From: JBDIAG01 sp963835085
GTDB lineage: Bacteria > Actinomycetota > Actinomycetes > Actinomycetales > CAWJMD01
NCBI GenBank assembly: GCA_963835085.1
Contig: CAWIED010000001.1
Location: forward strand, 3,100,001-3,164,000
Reading direction: 5' to 3'
Length of the DNA stretch: 64,000 nt
The notes under the pieces were generated by a model. That model was not told the DNA's origin. It was given only the letters and a program-made list of their open reading frames with translations, and did no database searches. Shown piece after piece: positions 34,204 through 43,138 of the stretch (position 1 is its first letter; each line of letters begins with the position of its first letter). The translations under genes were made by a program, and so were the position numbers.

Positions 34204-35123
34204 GCCGGATTGCAGAGTCGCTGTTCTGGATCGGTCGCTATGTGGAGCGCGCCGACGGCACCGCCCGCATCGTCGACGTGCTGCGGTTGCAGCAGATGGA
34301 GGACACCGCGCATGGTGACTCGATCTCTGCCCGGCACGTGCTGTCGGTGGTCATGGGGTTACCCACCCCCGACGGCCCGGTGACATTCGCCGACGTGGGC
34401 AAGCGTCTCGTCTTCGACTCCACCGATGCTTCCACCATCGCCGGCACGTGGTGGGCCGCCCGCGAGAACGCCCGGCGCGCCCGGGAGACTCTCTCGACGG
34501 AGTTGTGGGAATGCATCAACACCTCCTGGCACCGCTGGCGCGATCTGGGCTCAGCACAGGTCACTGCGCGGCATCTGGCCTGGGTGCGGGAACGGTCGGC
34601 GCTGGTCAGCGGCATCGCCGACTCCACCATGAGTCATGACGAGGCGCTCGACTTTCTTCTGCTGGGACGGGCTCTGGAACGTGCAGACATGACGGCGCGG
34701 CTGGTGGCCACAGCCGCCTACCCAGGGATGGGGTCGGCATGGATGACGGTGCTGCAGTCATGCGGCGCCTCTCAGGCCTACGTGCGCACCAGCCGCGGAC
34801 TGGTCACCGACGAGCGGGCAGCCGCGTTCCTCGTGCTCGACCGTCTGTTCCCTCGTTCAATCGTCTATGCGCTGACCGATGCCGAGGGCAGGTTGCGCAA
34901 ACTGGACCCGGGGATCGACCGGGTCGGCTTCTCCGACGAGGCCCGTCGTCGGCTCGGTCGGGTGCGAACCTCCTTGGAGTACCGCGCCTTCTCCGATGTC
35001 CTGCCCGACTTGCCGGCCCAGATGCAGCGCGTTCAGGAGACCGTGATCGCGGCCTCGGACGCCGTCGCCCGGCGTTACTTCAAGGCCGGCCCAGTGCAGC
35101 AATGGACGGAGGAACTGGCGTGA
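34197..35123 (+). CDS. Alpha-E domain protein (DUF403)
   Basis: The 308-residue protein opens with MLSRIAESLFWIGRYVERADGTARIVDVL, the hallmark alpha-E sequence, and is helical throughout, with repeats of the LLLGRALERADMTARLV type at about residue 160. Alpha-E proteins are encoded beside circularly permuted ATP-grasp and transglutaminase-like proteins and are thought to be part of a peptide-modifying or peptide-forming system. The start overlaps the ATP-grasp gene and the stop overlaps the GTG of the transglutaminase gene (GTGA), so all three are coupled. Confidence 0.93.
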   Translation: MLSRIAESLFWIGRYVERADGTARIVDVLRLQQMEDTAHGDSISARHVLSVVMGLPTPDGPVTFADVGKRLVFDSTDASTIAGTWWAARENARRARETLSTELWECINTSWHRWRDLGSAQVTARHLAWVRERSALVSGIADSTMSHDEALDFLLLGRALERADMTARLVATAAYPGMGSAWMTVLQSCGASQAYVRTSRGLVTDERAAAFLVLDRLFPRSIVYALTDAEGRLRKLDPGIDRVGFSDEARRRLGRVRTSLEYRAFSDVLPDLPAQMQRVQETVIAASDAVARRYFKAGPVQQWTEELA

Positions 35124-36016
35124 GCCCCAATGCGTTTCACCCGCCGACCGCGGGTCAGCAGCGACGCTATCGGATCACGCATCGCACGGTGCTGAGCTAT
35201 GCCGGCGCCGCCTCAGCCTCGCACAACGAGCTGCGAATGACGCCGGTGACCGAGCCGGGGCAGACCACGCTGGAGAACCGCATCCGGGTGCGGCCCATGA
35301 CGTGGAGCCAGGTGTACCGCGATGCGTGGGGCACGCACGTGATGGCCATCGAGGCGATCACCGACCACGCCCAGCTCACAGTGGAGTCCACCTCGACCGT
35401 GGAGTTGTACCGCACCGCTCCCGCCTTACCTGACGAGGACGACGACGAGCCGATCACGTGGAACCGCTTGCAGCTCAGCACAGTTCAGGATCTCTACTAC
35501 GAATGGCTGGCCCCCACGCCGCAGACGACGATCGGCGCCGACCTGGCGCTGCTCGTGCGGCAGGCAGCTGCTGGCCTCCAGCCGCGGGAGGCCGTGCAGG
35601 CCGTCGCCGAGCTGATCACGAACCAGCTGACCTTCGAGCGTGGAGTCACCGGCGTGCACACGTCGGCCGACGATGCCTGGATGGCCCGTCGCGGAGTCTG
35701 CCAGGACTTCGCCCACCTCACGGTGGGTTGCCTGCGCGAGCTGCGCATTCCGGCACGGTACGTCTCCGGATACCTCGTGCCGCAGGAATCGAGCGAGGTC
35801 GGGGAGACCAGCAGCGGGGAGTCACACGCCTGGGTGGAGGCCTGGCTCGGGGACTGGTTGTCGATGGACCCCACCAACGGGCGGCCGGTAGCTCTCGACC
35901 ATGTGGTGGTCGCGCGCGGACGCGACTATTCCGACGTGCCGCCGTTCAAGGGGATGTACATCGGCCCCAAGGACAGCAAGAGCGAGGTGACGGTGCAGTT
36001 CACCCGGTTGAGCTAA
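35120..36016 (+). CDS. Transglutaminase-like cysteine peptidase-fold protein
   Basis: The 298-residue protein has an N-terminal beta-sandwich (YRITHRTVLSYAGAASASHNELRMTP) and a transglutaminase-like catalytic domain with the triad in order: Cys in ARRGVCQDFAHL, His in SGESHAWVEAW and Asp in SMDPTNGR. It ends with GRDYSDVPPFKGMYIG, typical of the group. It probably cleaves or forms peptide bonds in partnership with the ATP-grasp and alpha-E proteins. GTG 35120 overlaps the preceding stop; longer upstream reading frames are out of context. Confidence 0.93.
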   Translation: MSPNAFHPPTAGQQRRYRITHRTVLSYAGAASASHNELRMTPVTEPGQTTLENRIRVRPMTWSQVYRDAWGTHVMAIEAITDHAQLTVESTSTVELYRTAPALPDEDDDEPITWNRLQLSTVQDLYYEWLAPTPQTTIGADLALLVRQAAAGLQPREAVQAVAELITNQLTFERGVTGVHTSADDAWMARRGVCQDFAHLTVGCLRELRIPARYVSGYLVPQESSEVGETSSGESHAWVEAWLGDWLSMDPTNGRPVALDHVVVARGRDYSDVPPFKGMYIGPKDSKSEVTVQFTRLS

Positions 36017-36019
36017 CCT
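36014..36019 (+). promoter_or_regulatory. Candidate -10 of a leaderless promoter (Nudix gene)
   Basis: TAACCT begins with the TAA stop of the transglutaminase gene and ends six bases before GTG 36026. Confidence 0.45.
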
Positions 36020-36025
36020 CGCCGG

Positions 36026-36532
36026 GTGCCCATTCCCGACTTCATTCTCGCCCTGCGCGCAAAGATCGGGCACGACCCGCTCTGGCTCACCGGCGTGACG
36101 GCGGTGGTGACCCGGCAGACGTCCGACCAGCGCACCGAGGTCTTGTTGGTGCGCCGCAGCGACAATGGCCACTGGACGCCGGTCACCGGCATCATCGACC
36201 CGGGCGAAGATGCCCACGTGGCTGCCTTGCGCGAGCTGCGGGAGGAGGCGAGCGTGGTCGCAGAGATCGACCGGCTGGTCTGGCTGGCCGTCACCGACCA
36301 GATCACCTACTCCAACGGCGACGTGACCCAATATCTCGACCACACCTTCGCCTGCAGCTGGGTGTCGGGTGAACCCGCCCTTGGCGACGACGAGAACACC
36401 GATGTCGGGTTCTTCGATGTCGAGGCGCTGCCGGAGCTGTCAGCCTGGCACTCCGAGCGGATCACCTACGTGCTCACCGGAAATCGTGAGGTTCGGCTGG
36501 GCCGCCTGCCGTGTCCACCACGAACCCCCTGA
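36026..36532 (+). CDS. Nudix hydrolase
   Basis: The 168-residue protein has the Nudix box in GIIDPGEDAHVAALRELREEASVV (about residues 52-75), which binds Mg2+ and hydrolyses nucleoside diphosphates linked to another group; the final Gly of the usual EExG is Ala. VLLVRRSDNGHWTPVTG before the box and YLDHTFACSW after it are ordinary for ADP-ribose or mutT-like members. The substrate cannot be assigned. GTG 36026 lies nine bases after the previous stop, with its own -10-like motif. It converges on icmF. Confidence 0.9.
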   Translation: MPIPDFILALRAKIGHDPLWLTGVTAVVTRQTSDQRTEVLLVRRSDNGHWTPVTGIIDPGEDAHVAALRELREEASVVAEIDRLVWLAVTDQITYSNGDVTQYLDHTFACSWVSGEPALGDDENTDVGFFDVEALPELSAWHSERITYVLTGNREVRLGRLPCPPRTP

Positions 36533-36566
36533 TCACGCAACGGCTCCCCCTTACCGGGCGGACGAC

Positions 36567-39500
36567 TCACACCGACCGCCGATACTGCCCTCCCACCTCG
36601 AAGAACGCCTCGGTGATCTGGCCGAGCGAGCACACCCGAGCGGCCTGCATCAGCACGGCGAACACGTTCTGGTCGGAGACGGCGGCCTCTTTCAACCGGG
36701 TCAGCGCGGCCGGTGCCTCGTGTGCGTGCCGGCTGTGGAAGTCGTGCAACCGCCGTAGTTGCGATTGCTTCTCAGCCTCGGTGCCGCGCGCAAGCTCGAG
36801 TTCGCGGGCCGGGGTCTCGTCGGCGTGCGGATCGAGGAAGGTGTTGACGCCGACGAGCGGCAGGGTGCCGTCGTGCTTGCCCTGCTCGTAGCGCATGGAC
36901 TCGTCCTGGATCTTGCCGCGCTGATAGCCGGTCTCCATCGCCCCCAGGACGCCGCCGCGCTCGGTGATCCGATCGAGTTCGGCGAGCACGGCTGCCTCGA
37001 CGAGATCGGTGAGCTCCTCGACGATGAAAGAACCTTGCAGCGGGTTCTCGTTCATCGCCAGGCCCCATTCGCGGTTGATGATCAGCTGGATCGCCAGCGC
37101 CCGACGCACCGAGTGGTCGCTCGGCGTGGTGACGGCTTCGTCATAGGCATTGGTGTGCAACGAGTTCGCGTTGTCATAGATCGCGCACAAAGCCTGCAGG
37201 GTGGTGCGGATGTCGTTGAAGTCCATCTCCTGGGCGTGCAATGAACGCCCCGAAGTCTGCACGTGGTACTTCAGCTTCTGGCTGCGCTCGTTCGCCCCGT
37301 AGACGTCGCGCATGGCAACGGCCCAGATGCGCCGGGCCACCCGGCCGATCACGGTGTACTCCGCGTCCATCCCGTTGGAGAAGAAGAACGAGAGGTTCGG
37401 GGCGAAGTCGTCGATCTTCATGCCGCGGGCCAGATACGACTCCACGTAGGTGAAACCGTTGGCCAGCGTGAACGCCAACTGGCTGATGGGGTTCGCCCCG
37501 GCCTCGGCGATGTGGTACCCACTGATCGACACCGAGTAGAAGTTGCGCACCTGGTGGGCGATGAACCATTCCTGAATGTCGGCCATCATTCGCAACGAGA
37601 ACTCCGTCGAGAAGATGCACGTGTTCTGGCCCTGGTCCTCCTTGAGGATGTCGGCCTGCACCGTGCCGCGCACGCTCGCGACGGTGCGCGCCGAGATCTC
37701 CGCACGCTCGACCTCGGACGGTTCCCGTCGGGCTGACTCTGTGAACTTGGCCACCTCGGCGTCGATCGCCGTGTTGAGGAAGAACGCGAGCAGGGTAGGA
37801 GCCGGGCCGTTGATCGTCATCGAGACGGACGTGGACGGGTCCGTGAGGTCGAAACCCGCATAGAGCTCGCGCATGTCGTCGAGGGTCGCAATGGAGACAC
37901 CCGATGTGCCCACCTTGCCGTAGATGTCCGGACGGGTCGCCGGGTCGATGCCATACAGGGTCACCGAGTCGAACGCCGTCGACAAGCGGGTGGCCGGGTT
38001 GCCCTGCGACAGGTAACGGAACCGCCGGTTGGTACGAAAGGCGTCGCCCTCGCCGGCGAACATCCGGGCCGGGTCTTCGCCCTCACGCTTGAACGCGAAA
38101 ACCCCTGCGGTGTAGGGGAAAAAGCCGGGAAGGTTCTCAGACCGTAAGAATCGCAACACCTCTGACGACTGCCGTACCCGGGGCAAAGCAACCCGGGGAA
38201 TCACGCTGTCCGACAATGTGGTTCGCACCAACGGGGTACGCAGCTCACGGTCACGCACCCGTACCACTAGTTCGGTGTCACGGTATTGCGCCACCCGTTC
38301 GGGCCAGGCCCGCAGCAGCTCGCTGGTCGCGGAACTCACCTTGGCGCGCGCCTCGTCGAGCACGGCGATCAGAGCAGCGGACTCGGCTCCCGCTTGCTCG
38401 ACAGCGGTCGCCGCCACCGATAGGGCCTCGGCCCGGGCCACTGCCGCAACCTGCTGCTCGGTCTCCGCGTGATAGGCCCGCACGGCGGACGTGACCTCCG
38501 ACAGGTACCGCACCCTGGCCGCCGGCACCACTGCGTGCAGCGAGGTCGACACCTTGCCCGCAACGGCCGGCAACTGAGGGTCGTCGATCCGAAGTCCCTT
38601 GGCCACCAGTGCATCTCGCACGAACTGATAGAGCGCGGTGACGCCGTCGTCGTTGAACGTCGCGGCCGACGTGCCGAACACCGGCATGTCGTCGGGCGAG
38701 GAGCCGAACGCCTCACGATTGCGCACGAGCTGGCGCGCCACGTCCCGCCGCGCGTCGGCCGCGCCACGGCGCTCAAACTTGTTGATGGCCACCACGTCGG
38801 CGAAGTCGAGCATGTCGATCTTCTCCAACTGCGAACTGGCGCCGTATTCGGGCGTCATCACGTACAACGCCACATCGACGATGCCGTGCACGCCCGTGTC
38901 GCCCTGACCGATGCCCGGCGTCTCGAGCAGGACGGCGTCGACCCCGCTGCCGCGCAGCAGCGCCAGCACGTCCGGCAGGTGCTCCGGCAGCCCCGTGAGC
39001 GACCCACGGGTGGCCATCGAGCGGAAAAACACCGAGTCGGCACCTTCGCCAGTGATCGAGTTCATCCGGATCCGGTCGCCCAGCAGGGCACCACCACCCC
39101 GACGGCGGGTCGGGTCGACCGCCAGCACCGCCAGACGAACCTTCCCGCCGGAATCCAACCGGAACCTGCGCACCAGCTCATCCGTCAACGACGACTTGCC
39201 CGAGCCTCCCGTGCCCGTGATGCCCAGCACTGGAACCGTCGCGCCGCCGGCCGCCAGGGCGGCCCGCACCCGCTCGGGCAGGCGCCCCGCCTGAGCCACG
39301 GTCAACGCCCGGGCCAGTGCGGCCCGATCGCCCGCGGCCGCGGCGGTCCAGTCGGCCGGCGGTTCCAGCGACAGGTCGCGATCGCACTCGGCGATGATCG
39401 TGTTCACCATGCGGGCCAGGCCGAGCCGTTGACCGTCTTGCGGGGAGAAGATCTTGACCCCGACGCCGGCCAGCTCCTCGATCTCGCTCGGCACGATCAC

Positions 39501-39812
39501 CCCGCCGCCCCCGCCGTAGACCCGTACGTGGGAGGCGCCTCGCTCGGCCAACCGCTCCACCAGGTATCGGAAGTACTCGACGTGCCCACCTTGGTAGGAG
39601 GAGACAGCGACGCCCTGCGCGTCCTCGCTGATCACGGCCTCGACCACGTCGTCGACCGAGCGGTTGTGGCCCAGGTGCACCACCTCGGCCCCCTGACTCT
39701 GCAGGATGCGCCGCATGATCGTAATGGAGGCGTCGTGACCATCGAAGAGGCTGGCGGCGGTGACGATCCGCACCGGATGGACGGGAACGTGCAGGGGCGG
39801 CGGGGTGGCCAT
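36567..39812 (-). CDS. icmF: Fused isobutyryl-CoA mutase (IcmF)
   Basis: The 1081-residue protein unites all IcmF parts: an N-terminal B12-binding domain (SLFDGHDASITIMRRIL, His ligand about residue 26), a MeaB-like G-protein chaperone (GTGGSGKSSLTDELV P-loop about residue 209, NKFERRGA for base recognition), a linker, and the large mutase domain (LSTAFDSVTLYGIDP and SISGYHIAEAGANPISQLAF). It rearranges isobutyryl-CoA and n-butyryl-CoA with adenosylcobalamin. The substrate-site residues look like icm rather than methylmalonyl-CoA mutase, an inference from pattern only. AAGGAG precedes ATG 39812, and a perfect 14-bp palindrome lies further upstream. Confidence 0.96.
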   Translation of the reverse strand: MATPPPLHVPVHPVRIVTAASLFDGHDASITIMRRILQSQGAEVVHLGHNRSVDDVVEAVISEDAQGVAVSSYQGGHVEYFRYLVERLAERGASHVRVYGGGGGVIVPSEIEELAGVGVKIFSPQDGQRLGLARMVNTIIAECDRDLSLEPPADWTAAAAGDRAALARALTVAQAGRLPERVRAALAAGGATVPVLGITGTGGSGKSSLTDELVRRFRLDSGGKVRLAVLAVDPTRRRGGGALLGDRIRMNSITGEGADSVFFRSMATRGSLTGLPEHLPDVLALLRGSGVDAVLLETPGIGQGDTGVHGIVDVALYVMTPEYGASSQLEKIDMLDFADVVAINKFERRGAADARRDVARQLVRNREAFGSSPDDMPVFGTSAATFNDDGVTALYQFVRDALVAKGLRIDDPQLPAVAGKVSTSLHAVVPAARVRYLSEVTSAVRAYHAETEQQVAAVARAEALSVAATAVEQAGAESAALIAVLDEARAKVSSATSELLRAWPERVAQYRDTELVVRVRDRELRTPLVRTTLSDSVIPRVALPRVRQSSEVLRFLRSENLPGFFPYTAGVFAFKREGEDPARMFAGEGDAFRTNRRFRYLSQGNPATRLSTAFDSVTLYGIDPATRPDIYGKVGTSGVSIATLDDMRELYAGFDLTDPSTSVSMTINGPAPTLLAFFLNTAIDAEVAKFTESARREPSEVERAEISARTVASVRGTVQADILKEDQGQNTCIFSTEFSLRMMADIQEWFIAHQVRNFYSVSISGYHIAEAGANPISQLAFTLANGFTYVESYLARGMKIDDFAPNLSFFFSNGMDAEYTVIGRVARRIWAVAMRDVYGANERSQKLKYHVQTSGRSLHAQEMDFNDIRTTLQALCAIYDNANSLHTNAYDEAVTTPSDHSVRRALAIQLIINREWGLAMNENPLQGSFIVEELTDLVEAAVLAELDRITERGGVLGAMETGYQRGKIQDESMRYEQGKHDGTLPLVGVNTFLDPHADETPARELELARGTEAEKQSQLRRLHDFHSRHAHEAPAALTRLKEAAVSDQNVFAVLMQAARVCSLGQITEAFFEVGGQYRRSV

Positions 39813-39832
39813 GGCGTCTCCTTCGACAATTA

Positions 39833-39846
39833 CTAGGACATCCTAG
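39833..39846. promoter_or_regulatory. Perfect palindrome CTAGGA-CA-TCCTAG upstream of icmF
   Basis: The 14-bp inverted repeat lies 21 bp before the icmF start, overlapping its expected promoter region, in an AT-richer patch. Size and place fit an operator for a dimeric repressor; the MarR-type gene 1.5 kb away is one candidate. Confidence 0.55.
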
Positions 39847-39937
39847 CAAATTGTGCGCGCATCATCCCCGCGGCCCACGCCGCGCCCAAGCCCGAGGCCT
39901 GGCGCGGCGCAGGCCTTCGACTTGGCACTCTGTACGC

Positions 39938-41395
39938 ATGCTCACGACGGCCCGGCTGACATTGGCTGCCTTGCTCTGCACCCTCGGCTGCTACCTCGTG
40001 GTGCGTCAGCCGGCGCCCCGAAGCGATCCGACCGCCTGGGCCAGCCACTGGCTGTGGACCTGCCTACTCTTCGGCGCGTGCGCCGCAGTGGCCTTCCTGG
40101 GCCGGATCGGCAACCGGCGCACGGCGGCGATCATCATCATCGCGGGCACTGTCTGCTGCCAGCTGGCGGCCTTCAGAGTGCCGCCGGTCACGTCCACCGA
40201 CGCCTATCACTACGTCTGGGACGGCCGGGTGCAGTTGTCGGGCACTTCGCCCTACCGGTACGTGCCGGGCGACGACGCACTCGCCAAGCTGCGCGACCCC
40301 ATTCTGTTTCCCGGGCTACGGCCGGATCAGCACTCTCACATCACGACGGTCTGGCCGCTCACACCGGACGAGGCCGCACAGCGCTGGCGGAACCGCCGGT
40401 GGACCGTCCTGTCTCGGCCGGCGGTGCCGACCATCTATCCCCCGGCCGCTCAGGCCTACTTCGCAGCCATCGCCGCGGTGACTCCCTGGTCGGCCGGCAC
40501 CACCGGGGTGCAGGTGGTCGCAGCCCTGCTCGCCATCGCAATCGTCGTATTGCTTCTGTGGCTCATGAAGCGCCTCGGCATCGACCCCCGGTGGGCGATT
40601 CTGTGGGGCTGGTCGCCCACGGTCGCGGTGGAGGCGAGCGCCAACGGACACGTCGACGTCCTCGCCGCCGGCTTCGTCCTCGGGGCGTGCGCAGTGTCGG
40701 CGCTGGGCCACGGCACCAAGCGCGGGGTCTGGACGGGAGTGCTTCTGGCGCTGGCGATCCTCACCAAGATCTTTCCCGTCGTGCTCGCCCCCACGTTCAT
40801 CAGCCTGCGCCCGCGCACCCGCGACCTGCGCGGGGCCCTCGTAGTAGCCGGTGCGACGATCGTCACCATCGTCGCGTTCTATCTGCCCCACTACCTGGCC
40901 GTCGGTTCGCGTGTGATCGGTTACCTGCCCGGCTATTTCGCCGACCAGGGTTATCAGGACACCGGACGCGGCATCCGCAGGTTCGGGGTGCTCGGCACCA
41001 TCGGGGTGCCGGAGCAGGCGCTCTATCCGGCGGCGGCCCTCATCGTGGTCTGCACGGTGCTGGCGGTGTGGTGGTTCGCAGATCCGCGCCAGCCGTGGCG
41101 CAGCGGGGTCTGGCTGCTGGGCACGGCGTTCCTGCTGGCCACGCCCTCCTACGCCTGGTACATGCTGGTGCTCGTGCCGCTGATCTGCCTGGCCCGGCGT
41201 CCGGAATGGATGGCGGTGCCGATCGCCGCCGGCACGGGTTACGTGCTCTACCCCAATCTGGACGCCAGCCGACTGGTGTGGACGCTGGCCGCCGGCGTGG
41301 TGGTGTCGGTCAACCTGGCGCGGCTGGCGTTCGTGCTGATCAACCGTCGCACTCCCGGATCCGACCCTGCCGACTTGGTAACGTCCCCGGCGTGA
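39938..41395 (+). CDS. Polytopic membrane glycosyltransferase-like protein (GT87/mannosyltransferase type)
   Basis: The 485-residue protein has about ten hydrophobic helices. The first outer loop reads TDAYHYVWDGRVQLSGTSPYRYVPGDDALAKLRD, matching the DxxxYxWDGR region of polyprenol-phosphate-dependent GT-C mannosyltransferases in actinobacteria. Other family-like parts are WSPTVAVEASANGHVDVLAAGFVLGACAV and LTKIFPVVLAPTF. It probably transfers a sugar from a lipid-linked donor outside the membrane. Acceptor unknown. ATG 39938 is the first start before the hydrophobic leader. Its stop overlaps the MarR start (GTGA). Confidence 0.8.
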   Translation: MLTTARLTLAALLCTLGCYLVVRQPAPRSDPTAWASHWLWTCLLFGACAAVAFLGRIGNRRTAAIIIIAGTVCCQLAAFRVPPVTSTDAYHYVWDGRVQLSGTSPYRYVPGDDALAKLRDPILFPGLRPDQHSHITTVWPLTPDEAAQRWRNRRWTVLSRPAVPTIYPPAAQAYFAAIAAVTPWSAGTTGVQVVAALLAIAIVVLLLWLMKRLGIDPRWAILWGWSPTVAVEASANGHVDVLAAGFVLGACAVSALGHGTKRGVWTGVLLALAILTKIFPVVLAPTFISLRPRTRDLRGALVVAGATIVTIVAFYLPHYLAVGSRVIGYLPGYFADQGYQDTGRGIRRFGVLGTIGVPEQALYPAAALIVVCTVLAVWWFADPRQPWRSGVWLLGTAFLLATPSYAWYMLVLVPLICLARRPEWMAVPIAAGTGYVLYPNLDASRLVWTLAAGVVVSVNLARLAFVLINRRTPGSDPADLVTSPA

Positions 41396-41916
41396 GTAAG
41401 ACTCCCCCTCTGGCCTTCGACCCGATCGAGCGAGCGGGCCAGCTGTGGGGTCAGCACATCGGAGACGCCAAGGGCATGCGCGTCGTGACGTCGGTGATGC
41501 GTGTGCACCAACTGCTGCTCACTCAGATCGACTCCGCCCTGCGACCCTTCGGCCTGACGTTCAGCCGTTATGAGGTGCTCGTCCTGCTGAGCTTCAGCCG
41601 GAGCGGTCGGCTGCCCTTGTCCAAGATCGGCGAGCGCCTGCAAGTGCACCCCACCTCGGTCACCAACTCGATCGACCGGCTGGAGAAGGCCGGCCTGGTC
41701 GCGCGGCAGATCGACCCGAACGACCGCCGGCGCACGCTCGCCGAGCTCACCGAGACCGGACGCCAGCAGATGGCGGCGGCCACGGCGGCTCTGCAGAGCG
41801 CACAGTTCTTCCTCGCCGACCTATCCGCGGAAGCCGCCGATGAGCTATTCGTCGGTCTGCGTGAGATTCGCGCCGCGTCGGGTGACTTCCGCCAGGAAGG
41901 CCCTGAGGGTGATTAG
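41392..41916 (+). CDS. MarR-family transcriptional regulator
   Basis: The 174-residue protein has a winged helix-turn-helix of MarR type: FSRYEVLVLLSFSRSGRLPLSKIGERLQVHPTSVTNSIDRLEKAGLVARQIDPNDRRRTLAELTETG, flanked by dimerisation helices. GTG 41392 overlaps the stop of the membrane glycosyltransferase gene, so the two are coupled. In actinobacteria similar regulators sit beside acyl-CoA mutase genes; icmF is divergent from this operon, with a palindrome between, making it a plausible target. It ends in TAG next to the first copy of the large repeat. Confidence 0.9.
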   Translation: MSKTPPLAFDPIERAGQLWGQHIGDAKGMRVVTSVMRVHQLLLTQIDSALRPFGLTFSRYEVLVLLSFSRSGRLPLSKIGERLQVHPTSVTNSIDRLEKAGLVARQIDPNDRRRTLAELTETGRQQMAAATAALQSAQFFLADLSAEAADELFVGLREIRAASGDFRQEGPEGD

Positions 41917-41931
41917 GGTGCGCCCTCAGCC

Positions 41932-42618
41932 CCACTGCCGTTCGGTTGGTCGTCTGCTGTGGGTGTCACGATCTGTGTGGAGTGTCGCGGGGCCTGTTCG
42001 GCGAGGTTAGGGCTGGGGAAGGGCGGGGTTAGGGCTGGGTTAGGGCCCCCGGACCTAATCCAGATGGCCCAGCCAACGGCGTCCTGGCAGGCCGGCAACA
42101 GATGAGCAAGCTCAGCGGCGCGCGGGAAGCCCAGCGGCGCAGGAGCAGAGTGCAGAGCCGGGCGACAGGCGGGCGGAGCCGGGCGATGGGAAGCCGCAGC
42201 CTGCCCGAGTCTTCCGCAACGGAAGGTTTCGACAGTCGCAGGCCACGGACTTTTCGGCGCTGTGACGATGCCCCCTCCGGCGGGGCATCGCCATAGCGTC
42301 AGAAACCGCCCCCTTCACAGCTCCCCGAAGCCAGACTCGACCTCTCGCGGACCTGAGTCGCTGGGTGATGCCGTTCGCGGTGAAGTTGCCGCGGTTGCAC
42401 CAGGTTCAGTACCAGAACTGGGGTTGAGGTCGTTCGATGCTGCCGTCCGCGGTCTATCCGCTGCGGTTGGCATCGGGTCAGGCGTCTTGTGTGGAAATCG
42501 ACTCAGAAGTCCGGCAAGACTGTGATTCACCTTCCTACAAGGGCTGCGCCTTCCTCGCCAGACGCAACCCCGAAATCCCGGTTGGCACCCACCCCGAACC
42601 TTGACCGAACGGCATTGC
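41932..42618. repeat. MITE-like element, copy 1 (687 bp, non-coding)
   Basis: The stretch between the MarR and rpiB genes is a diverged copy of 56586-57128. Both ends carry TGCCGTTCGGT (41936-41946) and its exact complement ACCGAACGGCA (42604-42614). Shared blocks include GTGTGGAGTGTCGCGGG, GCCATAGCGTCAGAAACCG and a 20-bp match at 42538-42557. A central hairpin is at 42259-42297. Compared with copy 2 it has about 140 bp extra around 42345-42490. Short open frames inside are not conserved as proteins. No transposase is present. The right end lies two bases from the rpiB TAG stop (CTAG). Confidence 0.78.
42259..42297. repeat. Imperfect hairpin inside element copy 1
   Basis: GCTGTGACGATGCCCC at 42259-42274 pairs with 42282-42297 with two non-Watson-Crick positions. 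It corresponds to the perfect hairpin of copy 2 and to the stand-alone hairpin at 14686-14724. Confidence 0.8.
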
Positions 42619-42620
42619 CC

Positions 42621-43082
42621 CTAGCCGGCGTAGGCGGCCATCTCGTCGATCCGCCGCTGGTGCCGAGGCTCGTCGGAGAACGGCGTGCCGAGGAAGGTGA
42701 GCACGATCCGGGTGGCCGTGTCGAGATCGTGCATGCGGGCACCGATCGAGACAACCTGGGCGTTGTTGTGCTCGCGCGCGAGCCGGGCCGTCTCCTCGTT
42801 CCACGCCAGGGCGCACCGGATTCCCCGCACCAGATTGGCGGCCATCTGCTCACCGTTGCCGGAGCCGCCCAATACCACTCCCAACGAGCCCGCATCCGCC
42901 AGGGTGGCCTCGGCCGCCGCGATACAGAACGACGGGTAGTCGTCCTCGGCGTCGAAGGTCAGTGCGCCGTGATCGATCACCTCATAGCCGTGCTCGGGCA
43001 GCACCTCCCGCAGCCGCTCGGCCAAGGGAAAGCCGGCGTGGTCGGTGCCGAGATGGACGCGGGTCACGGTGGTCGTGCTCAT
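42621..43082 (-). CDS. rpiB: Ribose-5-phosphate isomerase B
   Basis: RpiB interconverts ribose 5-phosphate and ribulose 5-phosphate. The 153-residue protein has the family N-terminus VHLGTDHAGFPLAERLREVLPEHGYEVIDHGA, VVLGGSGNGEQMAANLVRGIRCALAWNEETARLAREHNNAQVVSIGARM and a short C-terminus; actinobacterial RpiB uses a glutamate in place of the cysteine base, and the GSGNGE segment fits that. TAGGTT six bases before ATG 43082 suggests a leaderless start. The TAG stop abuts the end of repeat element copy 1. Confidence 0.94.
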   Translation of the reverse strand: MSTTTVTRVHLGTDHAGFPLAERLREVLPEHGYEVIDHGALTFDAEDDYPSFCIAAAEATLADAGSLGVVLGGSGNGEQMAANLVRGIRCALAWNEETARLAREHNNAQVVSIGARMHDLDTATRIVLTFLGTPFSDEPRHQRRIDEMAAYAG

Positions 43083-43088
43083 ACCCGA

Positions 43089-43094
43089 AACCTA
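43089..43094 (-). promoter_or_regulatory. Candidate -10 of a leaderless promoter (rpiB)
   Basis: TAGGTT on the minus strand is six bases before the ATG at 43082. Confidence 0.5.
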
Positions 43095-43138
43095 TCGGCG
43101 CCGGCTCGGGGGCCACGCAGTAGGTCGAGTCCAGCTAT

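Noticed and set aside
36567..39812. Separate methylmalonyl-CoA mutase subunits or MeaB fusion artefact
   Set aside because: The B12, G-protein and mutase domains are in one unbroken frame in the IcmF order, so it is one fused enzyme, not an assembly error.
38469..39836. 455-codon plus-strand open frame opposite the icmF 5' half
   Set aside because: It is the antisense shadow of a fully recognisable IcmF domain set; its composition (Arg, Gln, His, Pro) and lack of motifs are typical of antisense frames in GC-rich DNA.
42112..42318. 68-codon minus-strand frame inside repeat element copy 1
   Set aside because: Same reason as for copy 2; the start MKGAVSDAMAMPRR comes from the hairpin arm.
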